A model generated the notes under the pieces. It saw only the letters and a program-made list of their open reading frames with translations. It did no database searches and was not told where the DNA came from. Shown piece by piece: positions 1 to 10,657 of a stretch of DNA of 64,000 bases. Position numbers and translations under genes: made by a program. The stretch is from Methanobacterium petrolearium (lineage in GTDB: Archaea; Methanobacteriota; Methanobacteria; Methanobacteriales; Methanobacteriaceae): assembly GCF_017873625.1 (NCBI RefSeq), contig NZ_JAGGKL010000005.1, forward strand, positions 158,369 through 222,368. Direction: 5' to 3'. Position 1 is the first letter of the stretch, and each line of letters starts with the position of its first letter.

Positions 1-38
1 TTAGAGCTCACAATTATATATTCATCCACTGAAACCAT
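1..38 (-). CDS. 5' end of a gene running off the window, product unknown
   Basis: Reading leftward, an ATG at 38 follows a strong GGAGG box 7 bases upstream (46-50). Twelve codons (MVSVDEYIIVSS) remain open to the window edge. The good ribosome binding site makes a real start likely. The fragment is too short to assign a family, so no function is claimed. Confidence 0.45.
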   Translation of the reverse strand, partial: MVSVDEYIIVSS

Positions 39-1981
<1,943 letters not shown>

Positions 1982-2159
1982 TTGTCATCTTTAAAATTGT
2001 GTTTTAAACCATTTTTATCTATTTTTTTTATTTTTTTATATGCTTCTGCTTTTTTATTTAAATTTTTTGTCTAATTTTTGAGTTTAAATTATTATGCGCA
2101 GTTAGATCGTTGTCTGGTAATTAGGTTATTCAGTAATTAGATTGTAGTTTATTCAGTAA

Positions 2160-2603
2160 TTAGATTATTCGATAATTGATCATTTCACCAAAAGTATCAT
2201 AGCCTATCATACTTTCTTCGGTGTAAGGTTGGGCAATTATCAAATGAAACAATCCATTCTTGGCAAAAAAGTGCAAATCTGCAGTAGAGGGAGTAGCATT
2301 TGGAATAGGATGACTGTGAACCGATCCCACTGTTTCAGTGGTCATGGGCATCATGAATGTTTTCATAACCGCACTCTGATTTGAGGTTTCACCAGGTAAA
2401 AAAACAAGACCCTCTACCTTTAAAACTCCTTCATGGATTTTTCCTTCCAGCAGGGCCATGAATTCCAGAGGATGGGATTGTCTGGCTATCTGGATTATTT
2501 CGTCCACAACTTCCCGGTCTATGAGAATTTCCTGGAAATCTTTACCCTGGTTTCCCAGGAGGATCTCAATAACTCTGTCAACCCAACCTTTTTTTTCATA
2601 CAT
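2160..2603 (-). CDS. JAMM/MPN-domain metalloprotease-like protein
   Basis: A stand-alone MPN domain of about 147 residues. The zinc-binding JAMM signature is complete: VHSHPIPNATPSTAD gives His-x-His, a Ser and the Asp, and an upstream Glu lies in MALLEGKI. In archaea, such proteins are candidate deconjugases of small ubiquitin-like modifiers (SAMPs) or sulfur-carrier proteases. The substrate here is inferred only. A longer frame opens at a TTG at 2645, but a TATA-like ATTATATATTATAAT on the minus strand (about 2626-2642) overlaps that extension. I therefore prefer the ATG at 2603 (MYEKKGW), which would give a near-leaderless mRNA. Not operonic with thg1, which ends 66 bases upstream. Confidence 0.8.
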   Translation of the reverse strand: MYEKKGWVDRVIEILLGNQGKDFQEILIDREVVDEIIQIARQSHPLEFMALLEGKIHEGVLKVEGLVFLPGETSNQSAVMKTFMMPMTTETVGSVHSHPIPNATPSTADLHFFAKNGLFHLIIAQPYTEESMIGYDTFGEMINYRII

Positions 2604-2668
2604 AGGATCAGTTTGTGATAATGGTATTATAATATATAATATCAACTAGTTCTTCATTAAATGATCAA

Positions 2669-3412
<744 letters not shown>

Positions 3413-3734
3413 GTAATCAACAAAGATTTCTTTTTTAGATTTTTTTTAAATTAAATGTTAATCAATGTTCCAACTTTAATATTTCTTTCAATTTTAATAT
3501 TTTTTTACAACAGTTTTATAATTGATTTGGTTATTGGAAGATGTTTATCTAATTAATATATGGATTTAAACAAATATGCAATTATGAAAATTTTTTGAAA
3601 TAATTGGCTAGGATAAAATTTAATCAAGATTATATGGACTGAAACGGAGTTCACTAACTGAAGTGAAGTTCAATAGAAAAGTTCAACAAAATAGAGGATT
3701 ATTTATTGTAAAAAAGATTTTTGGCTGATTTGAT
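3413..3734. other. Intergenic region, promoter of thg1
   Basis: This 322-base AT-rich gap lies between two leftward genes. Its left end holds the probable thg1 promoter (minus-strand AATTTAAA near 3446-3455). Around 3645-3690 the word AGTTCA recurs three times (GGAGTTCAC, GAAGTTCAA, AAAGTTCAA). I cannot assign a meaning to these and see no gene. Confidence 0.35.
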
Positions 3735-4499
3735 TCAGGTTCCTATCAATAAATTCTCGTTAAGACTGTTTAACAGTTTAATGGCAGAATAAGCAGCCAT
3801 AACACTTGTTTTAGGATTCATGGAACATCGGAGGTTGCTGGTCATGGTGTGGAATTCTCCGAAATCTCCCACCACTTCTAATTCATGCATGTTGCGATCC
3901 ACCTGGGGATCTGCAATTATTTTAACTTCAATTTCTTGACCGGCAGCCATACTAACTGTAGCGGCTACATTGATGTTTAGAGGGAATTTTTTCACAGCTT
4001 CGGTGGCTTTTCCCTGGTAGAGGATGGTCTCTTTTTCAGTGGTGATCCCAAGTGAACGGGGTGGTTTCCTAGTTACCAAAGTAACTCGCTGTATTTTGCC
4101 CAAAGACGCGGCTTTGATTCCGTCAAGACCTACTATGGCGCCTGAAGGAGCATATATCTTGCAGTTATTTTTTTTAGCCAGTTTTTCCAGGTTTAATCTG
4201 ATTTTTGGATTTAACAGGCCCCCAACACTCATAACAATAACATCTTTACCTTCTTTAAGGATAATGGGAACCATTTCCTCCACAGCTTTAGGTGACGCAG
4301 CTTCAATCACCAGGTCGACATGGCTTAACATGTCTTTCAGGTCTAGAACCACTCTTCCATCAACTTGTGATGCTAAATTTTCGGCTCTTTCCATGTCCCG
4401 GTCGTAAAAATATTTTATTTCAACACCCAGTTTTCCTTCACTGGCGAAATTTGTTATAATGTTAGCTATGGCACCGCATCCCAGGATACCAACTATCAT
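3735..4499 (-). CDS. nadX: L-aspartate dehydrogenase (NadX type)
   Basis: NAD(P)-dependent oxidation of aspartate to iminoaspartate, the first step of NAD synthesis when L-aspartate oxidase is absent; 254 residues. The N-terminal Rossmann motif is GILGCGAIANI. The middle holds the VMSVGGLLNPKIR segment. The C-terminal catalytic region GDFGEFHTMTSNLRCSMNPKTS has the His and the NPKTS motif typical of the family. It starts four bases after the stop of the PRC-barrel gene, so the two are probably co-transcribed. Homoserine dehydrogenase-like proteins share the fold but are longer. Confidence 0.88.
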   Translation of the reverse strand: MIVGILGCGAIANIITNFASEGKLGVEIKYFYDRDMERAENLASQVDGRVVLDLKDMLSHVDLVIEAASPKAVEEMVPIILKEGKDVIVMSVGGLLNPKIRLNLEKLAKKNNCKIYAPSGAIVGLDGIKAASLGKIQRVTLVTRKPPRSLGITTEKETILYQGKATEAVKKFPLNINVAATVSMAAGQEIEVKIIADPQVDRNMHELEVVGDFGEFHTMTSNLRCSMNPKTSVMAAYSAIKLLNSLNENLLIGT

Positions 4500-4503
4500 T
4501 TAT

Positions 4504-4833
4504 TTATATCTCCGCACTGGCAGGTTTGCTGGGTTCTTTTATTTCTGGACTTATAAGTAAAATATCTCCAACTGCCTGAACTCTATCGTAAGGTATTTCT
4601 ACAGTCCCTTCCTCTTTTAAAGGTCTGATTTCATCTCCTTCAGGAACTATTCTTATGCTTTTTGTTATAACATCTTTAATGCCAACACTTTTCTTATCAG
4701 GGTTCATGGCAACAGCTTTTAGGGTTGAAACCCTACCTTTTTTAATGTTTAAGATCACGTCCTGAATGCGTCCCACGTACTTTCCGCGGGTGGTGTATAC
4801 ATCTAAGTTATATAGGTTAGTCAATTCCACCAT
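4504..4833 (-). CDS. PRC-barrel domain protein
   Basis: A small protein (109 residues) made almost wholly of a PRC-barrel fold: ELTNLYNLDVYTTRGKYVGR, then VILNIKKGRVSTLKAV, ending with PYDRVQAVGDILLI. These domains occur in RimM, photosynthetic reaction centre H subunits and many archaeal orphans that bind RNA or protein partners. The ATG at 4833 follows a GAGGTGG box six bases upstream, better than in-frame upstream starts as far as 4905. It is upstream of, and tightly coupled to, the aspartate dehydrogenase gene. Its role in that pairing is unknown. Confidence 0.8.
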   Translation of the reverse strand: MVELTNLYNLDVYTTRGKYVGRIQDVILNIKKGRVSTLKAVAMNPDKKSVGIKDVITKSIRIVPEGDEIRPLKEEGTVEIPYDRVQAVGDILLISPEIKEPSKPASAEI

Positions 4834-5162
4834 CTTTCCACCTCTCATTTTTTGGCACATGCCCCGGTCTTTTGAAAACCCATCTACATGCATCTCAGGG
4901 TGCACCGTTAACTAAATTAAATTAAAATCTTCCCTGTACTTAAATATTTCGAAAGAAGAGGTTATTTTCATCAAATTATTAATCAATATTAAGAGTAGTA
5001 CCGTTAAATCAAGTAAGTCTTTCAATAATTATAATAACATCCACAGATAAAACATGTAGCCCTAAAGAAGTATTAAAGCATAAAAGATAATGTAACTATG
5101 ATGTGATTCTAATACTGAAGTTAATTTAAAATGATTTGAACAATCTATGGTTAGGTGCTCTA
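4834..5162. other. Divergent intergenic region
   Basis: It separates the leftward PRC-barrel/nadX operon from the rightward tRNA-binding protein gene. A minus-strand TATA-like AAATATTTAAGTA (about 4938-4951) would give a leader of about 80 bases for the operon. A plus-strand TTAATTTAAAAT (5121-5132) is placed for the gene at 5163. No other gene is apparent. Confidence 0.35.
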
Positions 5163-5888
5163 ATGTGGGATACCAGTGAAGATTACAGGCTCTTGGTGGT
5201 GGAAAAATCCATTGAACTTTTCCTGAAGACCGTTGAGGGTGCTAATTTAAAAGGTAAATGGAATAAAAAACAGGTCTTGCAGGCTGCCAGAAAAATGACA
5301 TCTGAAATTCAAACCCTTTACTATTCATACTTATCACCAGTTGAGATAGCAGAAACTCCTCAAATGGGTTTACTGGAAAAACAGGCAGACGAAATAAAAG
5401 AAGCTCTGGGAGGAGATCTATGGCACAAACAATTTTTAGAACTTGCCAGTCGTGATGAGAAAGAAAAGCTGGAAGAAGCAATAGCCAAGATAAAATTCTT
5501 CTTTGAAACAATTTATGGGTTAAAACAACGTTTAAGTTTGGGTGAGATTAAAGATCCAGTGATGGGTGTGGATATTAAAAAAGGAGAAATTTTAAGTGTT
5601 TCCAAGCACCCTCAGGCTGATCAACTCCTGGTATGTAATGTCAACCTACATGAACGGGCCATAACTGTTGTAACCAACGATCTTGAAGTGAAGGAGAAAA
5701 ATCAGGTGGCGGTGGCCCTGCTACCTCCTGAAGTATTCATGGGGATAACCAGTGAAGGAATGTTTTTAGGTGCAGGTGCAGGTGTTCTTAAGGATGTAAA
5801 AGGTGATTTAGGGAAACTCCCTCATGGAATTCCTCTAGATGCGTTGAATGAAGCTAGAAATCTTGTAGAAACATTTTTGGGCAACTGA
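5163..5888 (+). CDS. tRNA-binding (EMAP/CsaA-type OB-fold) domain protein
   Basis: Protein of about 241 residues. The first about 135 residues are a charged helical region unlike any enzyme I know. The C-terminal half is a tRNA_bind OB fold: VGVDIKKGEILSVSKHPQADQLLVCNVNL, then RAITVVTNDLEVKEKNQVAVALLPPEVFMGITSEGMFLGAGAG. This fold is found in methionyl-tRNA synthetase C-termini, Trbp111 and Arc1p. The ATG at 5163 is preceded by an AGGTG box and is preferred over the TTG at 5136. It probably delivers or chaperones tRNA; no catalytic residues are visible. Confidence 0.8.
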   Translation: MWDTSEDYRLLVVEKSIELFLKTVEGANLKGKWNKKQVLQAARKMTSEIQTLYYSYLSPVEIAETPQMGLLEKQADEIKEALGGDLWHKQFLELASRDEKEKLEEAIAKIKFFFETIYGLKQRLSLGEIKDPVMGVDIKKGEILSVSKHPQADQLLVCNVNLHERAITVVTNDLEVKEKNQVAVALLPPEVFMGITSEGMFLGAGAGVLKDVKGDLGKLPHGIPLDALNEARNLVETFLGN

Positions 5889-6009
5889 AATCGTTTTATA
5901 TTCATTATAATTTTTCATATCTTTTTATTATTTTTATAATTCTGGTTATGGGAACTGTTATTAAATTATAATCTGGATTATGTGTGGGCAGTGTTTTTAA
6001 GGATTGAAT

Positions 6010-7416
6010 TCAGCCGATGATTACCATTTTGCTGCGGGTCATATCTTCCACAGCATATTTAACTCCTTCTTTACCCATCCCACTCATTTTAAACCCTCCG
6101 AAGAGCATGTTATCCGTACGGAATGTGGGTTGTTTATTGATTAGTACAGAACCTGCCTCTATTTGGTTTACGGCTATTTTCGCATTTTCTATACTCTGGG
6201 TGAAAACACCTGCTTGCAATCCATACTGGGTATTGTTAGCCACCCGAATGGCTTCATTTAGGTTTTTAACCCGGATTATTGGGGATAATGGGCCAAAAGT
6301 CTCTTTTTTAACCAGTTCCATTTCCTCATGAACATTATCAAGTACTGTGGCTTCATAAAAAGCTCCTTTTCGCCTACCTCCACAGAGTAATTGAGCTCCA
6401 TTTCCAACAGCATCATCAACAACTCTTTCCACATGGATAGCAGCTTCTTCATCAATTAACGGACCAATATCTGTGTCTGGATCCATTGGATCTCCCATCT
6501 TTAGTTTTCTGGTGGAGGATACAAACTGGTCTGTGAATTGGTCAGCTATTTTTTCATGGAGAATAATCCTTTTTACTCCCATACAGACCTGCCCTGCATT
6601 AAGGTATGCTCCACTTACCGCTGCTGTGACGGCAACATCAATGTTTGCATCATCCATAACTATCATGGGATCATTTCCTCCCAGTTCCATTGTTAATTTT
6701 TTCATTCCTGCTTTTTGGGCTATGGAAACTCCGGTGGGTATGCTTCCAGTGAAGGAGATTTTATTCACCAATGGACTGGTTACCATTGCATCCCCTAAAA
6801 TTTCACCACCACCAGTTACACTGTTAACTGCTCCATCAGGCAGATGTTTTGCCAAGATCTCTGCCATCTTAAGGCTGGCTAGAGGTGCTTTACTGGATGG
6901 TTTTAAAACCACGGTGTTTTTGGCAGCCAGAGCCGGGGCTAACTTATGCATAGCCAGGTTCACAGGATAGTTGAAAGGGGTGATTGCGGCAACCACTCCC
7001 AGAGGGATCTTCATTGTAAATCCAAAAACGTTTTTACCAGCAATGGCAGCATCCATAGGAACAGTTTCTCCATAGATCCTTTTTGCTTCCTCTGCAGCCA
7101 TAAGTAATGTTTGTAGGGATCTGTCCATCTCTATTTTAGAGTCCCTTATTGGTTTCCCGGTTTCAAGACAGATGAGTTTAGATATTTCCTTAGATTTTTC
7201 TTTTAATTCCTGGTGGATATCGTAGAGTATCCTGGATACTTTACGGGAAGACATAGCCTGCATGGATTTTTTAGCCTTATTAGCGGCATTGATAGCATTT
7301 TTCACATCTTCTCTGTTCCCTTGAGGCACATGATCCACAATTTCATTGTTGAAAGGATTTAGAACAGCGATTTTTTCGTCTTTATCAATCAATTTCCCGT
7401 TTATTAACATCTTCAT
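6010..7416 (-). CDS. cofA: Aldehyde dehydrogenase, lactaldehyde dehydrogenase (CofA) type
   Basis: NAD(P)-dependent aldehyde dehydrogenase superfamily, about 468 residues. The catalytic Cys lies in NAGQVCMGVKR, the general-base Glu in TMELGGND, the Asn in ITPFNYPVNL, and the cofactor loop in SFTGSIPTG. The closest methanogen relatives are the lactaldehyde dehydrogenase that makes lactate for coenzyme F420 and the non-phosphorylating glyceraldehyde-3-phosphate dehydrogenase. Sequence alone cannot separate them with certainty. The ATG at 7416 has a GGGCGAT box four bases upstream. An extended reading from 7446 lacks support. Confidence 0.8.
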   Translation of the reverse strand: MKMLINGKLIDKDEKIAVLNPFNNEIVDHVPQGNREDVKNAINAANKAKKSMQAMSSRKVSRILYDIHQELKEKSKEISKLICLETGKPIRDSKIEMDRSLQTLLMAAEEAKRIYGETVPMDAAIAGKNVFGFTMKIPLGVVAAITPFNYPVNLAMHKLAPALAAKNTVVLKPSSKAPLASLKMAEILAKHLPDGAVNSVTGGGEILGDAMVTSPLVNKISFTGSIPTGVSIAQKAGMKKLTMELGGNDPMIVMDDANIDVAVTAAVSGAYLNAGQVCMGVKRIILHEKIADQFTDQFVSSTRKLKMGDPMDPDTDIGPLIDEEAAIHVERVVDDAVGNGAQLLCGGRRKGAFYEATVLDNVHEEMELVKKETFGPLSPIIRVKNLNEAIRVANNTQYGLQAGVFTQSIENAKIAVNQIEAGSVLINKQPTFRTDNMLFGGFKMSGMGKEGVKYAVEDMTRSKMVIIG

Positions 7417-7562
7417 AAATATCGCCCAGTTAACTGGAATTAACAAGTTAAAAAAAGGTTTATTATCCAGTTTTTTTTTTATTTGAATTACTCTATAAAA
7501 ACGATTTTAGAAAAAATTAAAGGTAGGATCCAATTTTTAGATCACAGTTGAATTATTTGGGT

Positions 7563-7760
7563 TTAGTTAAAGCTTTCATTAATTTCCTGAAGGCTTTTGT
7601 CAATGTCCTGAACTTCACTACCATTGGTCAGTTCATCGCCCATATCATGCACATAATTTCGGTAGACGATCATTGCTATCAGAACTATGACAATGATACC
7701 TCCGAATAGTAATACAAATTCAGCAGAAGTCTGGGCTGCTTCATCTTCTATAATTCCCAT
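7563..7760 (-). CDS. Archaeal type IV pilin-like protein with class III signal peptide
   Basis: Small (65 residues) secreted filament subunit candidate. The motif DEAAQTSAEFVLLFGG followed by IIVIVLIAMIV is a class III signal sequence (QxSxEF). A prepilin peptidase of the EppA/FlaK kind would cleave it before the Gln, leaving a hydrophobic helix for pilus assembly. The remaining about 40 residues are acidic. The gene follows the platform protein by 17-32 bases on the same strand, so it is probably in one operon. I place the start at the ATG at 7760, after GAAGTGAT; an ATG at 7775 is possible. Confidence 0.85.
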   Translation of the reverse strand: MGIIEDEAAQTSAEFVLLFGGIIVIVLIAMIVYRNYVHDMGDELTNGSEVQDIDKSLQEINESFN

Positions 7761-7792
7761 CTCTATCACTTCCATGTATAATACCCAATTAA

Positions 7793-8725
7793 TTATATAC
7801 CAAGTATCATTGGCGCGACAATTCCCATGACATAAAAGATGGCATAAGCCGCTGGAACCAGTAATAATGCGTATTTAACTCCTTTTCGTGGACTTCCATA
7901 CATAACTATTCCCATTAATAAGCCTGCAATTACTGAGTGGATGATGATGTATCCGGCGGCACTGGTTTGAGCAGCACCTGCCAGGGGGTTGACTTTACCA
8001 GCCGATGCAATGAAACTGGAATAGGTCATTATCATACCCAATGCAAATGGAGCAGCAATAACAGCGGATATTAACAGGAACATCACCGACATCATGACAT
8101 TGGCTCTTCTCTCCCTTTGCAAAGCCAGAACCGCCCTTAAATCTTCTGCAACTGTTTCAATAACATCTGCAAGGCTACCTCCCACTTTCCTGCCCTCTAT
8201 TATCATCCTAAATGTTCTGTCTAATGTTTTAGATTTTAGACGTTCACCCATACCTAGAAGTGCATCTTCAAAGGTGCTTCCAATTTTAATTTCAATTACT
8301 GCCCTTTTCAGTTCATCTGTTAATGGGCCTTCTCCGTGTTTGGAGATGTCTTCCATGGCAGTTTCAACACCTACTCCTGAACGTAAAAGTGATGAGATCT
8401 GCCTTAAAAAATCAGGAGTACCCTGTTCAATGGCATCAATCCTGCGTTCCATCATGAAGAATATCCAAACAAGCATAATAATAGTAGGGGCGATTAAACC
8501 AAGAATGAAACCAATTAAAGGGTTCATACCTAAAACTAAAAATGGTATCAGCAGTATAATGCCCAGAATCAGTCCCGAACCTATAATCAGGGTTAAAAGA
8601 TCAGACGCCTTAACATACATTCCAGAACGAATCAGGGTTTCCTGTAAACGAACCATCCATCTGTCTGGAAAAATGCCATCAATGGTGTTGGATACTGGTG
8701 ATAATGCGGAAGGTATGAGGGCCAT
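7793..8725 (-). CDS. Type II/IV pilus assembly platform protein (TadC/FlaJ-like)
   Basis: Integral membrane protein (310 residues) with a T2SSF domain. Two membrane helices lie near residues 45-90. The cytoplasmic loop carries the family pattern PDFLRQISSLLRSGVGVETAMEDI and EGRKVGGSLADVIETVAEDLR, followed by three or four further helices to the C-terminus. It would form the inner-membrane base on which an ATPase polymerises pilins. The ATG at 8725 has AGGTGAAAAA just upstream. It is followed by a pilin gene, but no ATPase is adjacent. The nearest one is at 16.5 kb with its own platform protein. Confidence 0.88.
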   Translation of the reverse strand: MALIPSALSPVSNTIDGIFPDRWMVRLQETLIRSGMYVKASDLLTLIIGSGLILGIILLIPFLVLGMNPLIGFILGLIAPTIIMLVWIFFMMERRIDAIEQGTPDFLRQISSLLRSGVGVETAMEDISKHGEGPLTDELKRAVIEIKIGSTFEDALLGMGERLKSKTLDRTFRMIIEGRKVGGSLADVIETVAEDLRAVLALQRERRANVMMSVMFLLISAVIAAPFALGMIMTYSSFIASAGKVNPLAGAAQTSAAGYIIIHSVIAGLLMGIVMYGSPRKGVKYALLLVPAAYAIFYVMGIVAPMILGI

Positions 8726-8899
8726 TTTTTCACCTTTGTATAAAATATGATATATAATATTAAGTTATTACTATAACTGTCTTTATATTATTATGCAAGA
8801 AGTATATATTATTTGCCTAATTCTATTCTGTGCTGGTACAATATTGTTATCGGTATAATATTATGTTGTTATGGAAAGTAGTTGAACATATTTAATCTT

Positions 8900-9922
8900 T
8901 TAGGGAGTTTTAGATAAAATTTTTCTAGGTAATTTAGTTAAAATTTTAGTTCGGTTTTTTATTAGAACCATGTCTTCAACTCTGAGACCAAATTTCCCTT
9001 CCAAATATATTCCAGGTTCAACAGTAACCACCATCCCTTTTTCCAACTTTTCATCACTTTTTGAGGATAATGATGGTTTTTCATGAACTTCTAGTCCCAC
9101 TCCATGTCCAGTGGAATGAATGAAATATTTCCCATATCCATACTCCCGGATAACACTTCTTGCCACTTTATCAACATGGGATGCTTCTATTCCGGGTGTT
9201 ATAGATTTAATAGCTTCTTTTTGAGCATCTAAAAGTATGGAAAGTATTTCTTCCTCTTTCGGAGTTTGAACTATGCTGCGGGTGATATCAGATGCATAGT
9301 TACGATAAAAAGCACCCCAATCAATCATCACAGGACGTTCCAGTTTTGAAGAAGTTGATGAGGCATGGGGGTTACTTGATCTTGGTCCTGAGGCCACTAT
9401 TGTTTCGAAGGATGGTCGTAGGGAACCTGCTTTTCTCATGTTATACTCCAGCTTAGCTGCCAGTTCATCTTCACTTCCAGAAAATTTAGAAAAATCAATA
9501 TCTTCAAAGGAATCTTCAGCAATTCTGATGGCTCCCTCAATTTTCTTAATCTCACTTTTTGATTTAAACACTCTAAAACTTTCAATAATATCATTAGGAA
9601 CTGTTTCAAAGTCTTGACATATTTTTTTATACGTCCCAACACTCATGGAATTTTCTATACCTATCTTTCCCTTCAAAGTTTCCTTAAGTGATTTTTTAAG
9701 TTCATCGAGAGATTTAAATTCTTTTACAGGTACACAAGATTGGGATTGGGCTAATTCTATATCTAACTTTGTGGAGAAAAGTACTGGTTCTTCTTTAATG
9801 ATTAAAACAGATGCACTTGAAGGCTTAAAACCAGTTACATATGCTATATTTTCTGGTTTAAGAATAAATAACGATTCCAATTTTTCTTGGTTCATCCTAT
9901 CTGTTATTTCTTGGATTTTCAT
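8900..9922 (-). CDS. pepQ: Xaa-Pro aminopeptidase / M24 peptidase
   Basis: Creatinase-fold metallopeptidase, about 340 residues. The N-terminal domain (to about residue 125) is the smaller non-catalytic half. The catalytic half carries the dinuclear-metal ligands: MIDWGAFYRNYASDITRS (two Asp), STGHGVGLEVHE (His), VTVEPGIYLEG (Glu) and LRVEDMVLI (Glu). The start at 9922 (MKIQEITDR) lies about 22 bases from a TATA box (TTTATATAAA, 9939-9948 on the minus strand), so the mRNA is probably leaderless. A TTG at 9937 overlaps the TATA region and is less likely. It removes N-terminal residues before proline or cleaves X-Pro dipeptides. Confidence 0.88.
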   Translation of the reverse strand: MKIQEITDRMNQEKLESLFILKPENIAYVTGFKPSSASVLIIKEEPVLFSTKLDIELAQSQSCVPVKEFKSLDELKKSLKETLKGKIGIENSMSVGTYKKICQDFETVPNDIIESFRVFKSKSEIKKIEGAIRIAEDSFEDIDFSKFSGSEDELAAKLEYNMRKAGSLRPSFETIVASGPRSSNPHASSTSSKLERPVMIDWGAFYRNYASDITRSIVQTPKEEEILSILLDAQKEAIKSITPGIEASHVDKVARSVIREYGYGKYFIHSTGHGVGLEVHEKPSLSSKSDEKLEKGMVVTVEPGIYLEGKFGLRVEDMVLIKNRTKILTKLPRKILSKTP

Positions 9923-9938
9923 AGTAAACCGTACCAAA

Positions 9939-9948
9939 TTTATATAAA
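9939..9948. promoter_or_regulatory. Self-complementary TATA box upstream of the M24 peptidase gene
   Basis: TTTATATAAA reads the same on both strands. On the minus strand it is about 22 bases from the peptidase ATG at 9922, which fits a leaderless transcript. The rightward M50 gene has a second candidate, ATTTATAAAT at 9963-9972. Confidence 0.55.
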
Positions 9949-9996
9949 ATATTGAGGGAAATTATTTATAAATGAGTAGGAGTTCTTTAGTATATT

Positions 9997-10602
9997 ATGG
10001 TAAACTTTACATCCCGTGAGATCAGGGACATAACGATCTCCATGCTGGTTATTGCAGGCGTTTTTGCATACGTATTCAGCAATGATACTCAGAGTAACTT
10101 TATATCCCTCATCCCAGTTACATTGATTGCTGTGGGATTCGGATTCGTGTTCCATGAGTTAGCCCACAAATTCGTAGCCATAAAATATGGTTTTTATGCA
10201 GAATATAGGCTTTGGGTGCAAGGATTAGTGTTAGCAATAATATCCGCTGCGGTTGGATTTGTATTCGCTGCTCCAGGAGCTGTGTATATTTATGGCCAGG
10301 ATATATCTCGTGAAGAAAATGGAAAAATATCCATAGCTGGACCATTAACCAACATGGCCATGGCAATAATATTTTTCATTCTCCTACAATTCCTGTCATT
10401 TTCTCCCATAATATCATTAATATGTGGCCTTGGGTTCACCATTAACAGTTTCCTGGCTTTTTTCAACTTACTCCCCATATTTATATTGGATGGGGCAAAG
10501 GTTCTAAAATGGAATCCTGTGGTATGGGTTATTACAACAGGGATGGCTTTCATAATGGTTGCTTATCCATATATCCTATCTTATATGAGACTAACACTAT
10601 AG
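9997..10602 (+). CDS. M50-family membrane metalloprotease
   Basis: Polytopic membrane protein of 201 residues with the site-2-protease zinc motif HELAHKF near residue 53 and the second motif LLPIFILDGAKVL near residue 162. Five or six hydrophobic segments surround them. It is a minimal version without PDZ or CBS domains. Such proteases cut substrates within the membrane; the substrate is unknown. It lies 55 bases upstream of ycaO on the same strand and may be co-transcribed with it. A TATA-like ATTTATAAAT (9963-9972) suggests a very short leader. Confidence 0.85.
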   Translation: MVNFTSREIRDITISMLVIAGVFAYVFSNDTQSNFISLIPVTLIAVGFGFVFHELAHKFVAIKYGFYAEYRLWVQGLVLAIISAAVGFVFAAPGAVYIYGQDISREENGKISIAGPLTNMAMAIIFFILLQFLSFSPIISLICGLGFTINSFLAFFNLLPIFILDGAKVLKWNPVVWVITTGMAFIMVAYPYILSYMRLTL

Positions 10603-10657
10603 CCACAATTTAAAATTAACAATTTAACCACTAATTTACTTTCTTAAAGGATTAAAA

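Noticed and set aside
1990..2050. Poly-T tracts considered as individually called terminators
   Set aside because: Oligo-T can terminate archaeal RNA polymerase, but such tracts are everywhere in this AT-rich DNA, so individual calls would be unreliable.
8094..8750. 218-codon open frame on the plus strand inside the pilus platform gene
   Set aside because: It is antisense to a recognised T2SSF protein and shows no family motif.
10118..10553. Minus-strand frames opposite the M50 gene
   Set aside because: They are shadows of a gene with a clear HELAHKF motif and have no start signals.
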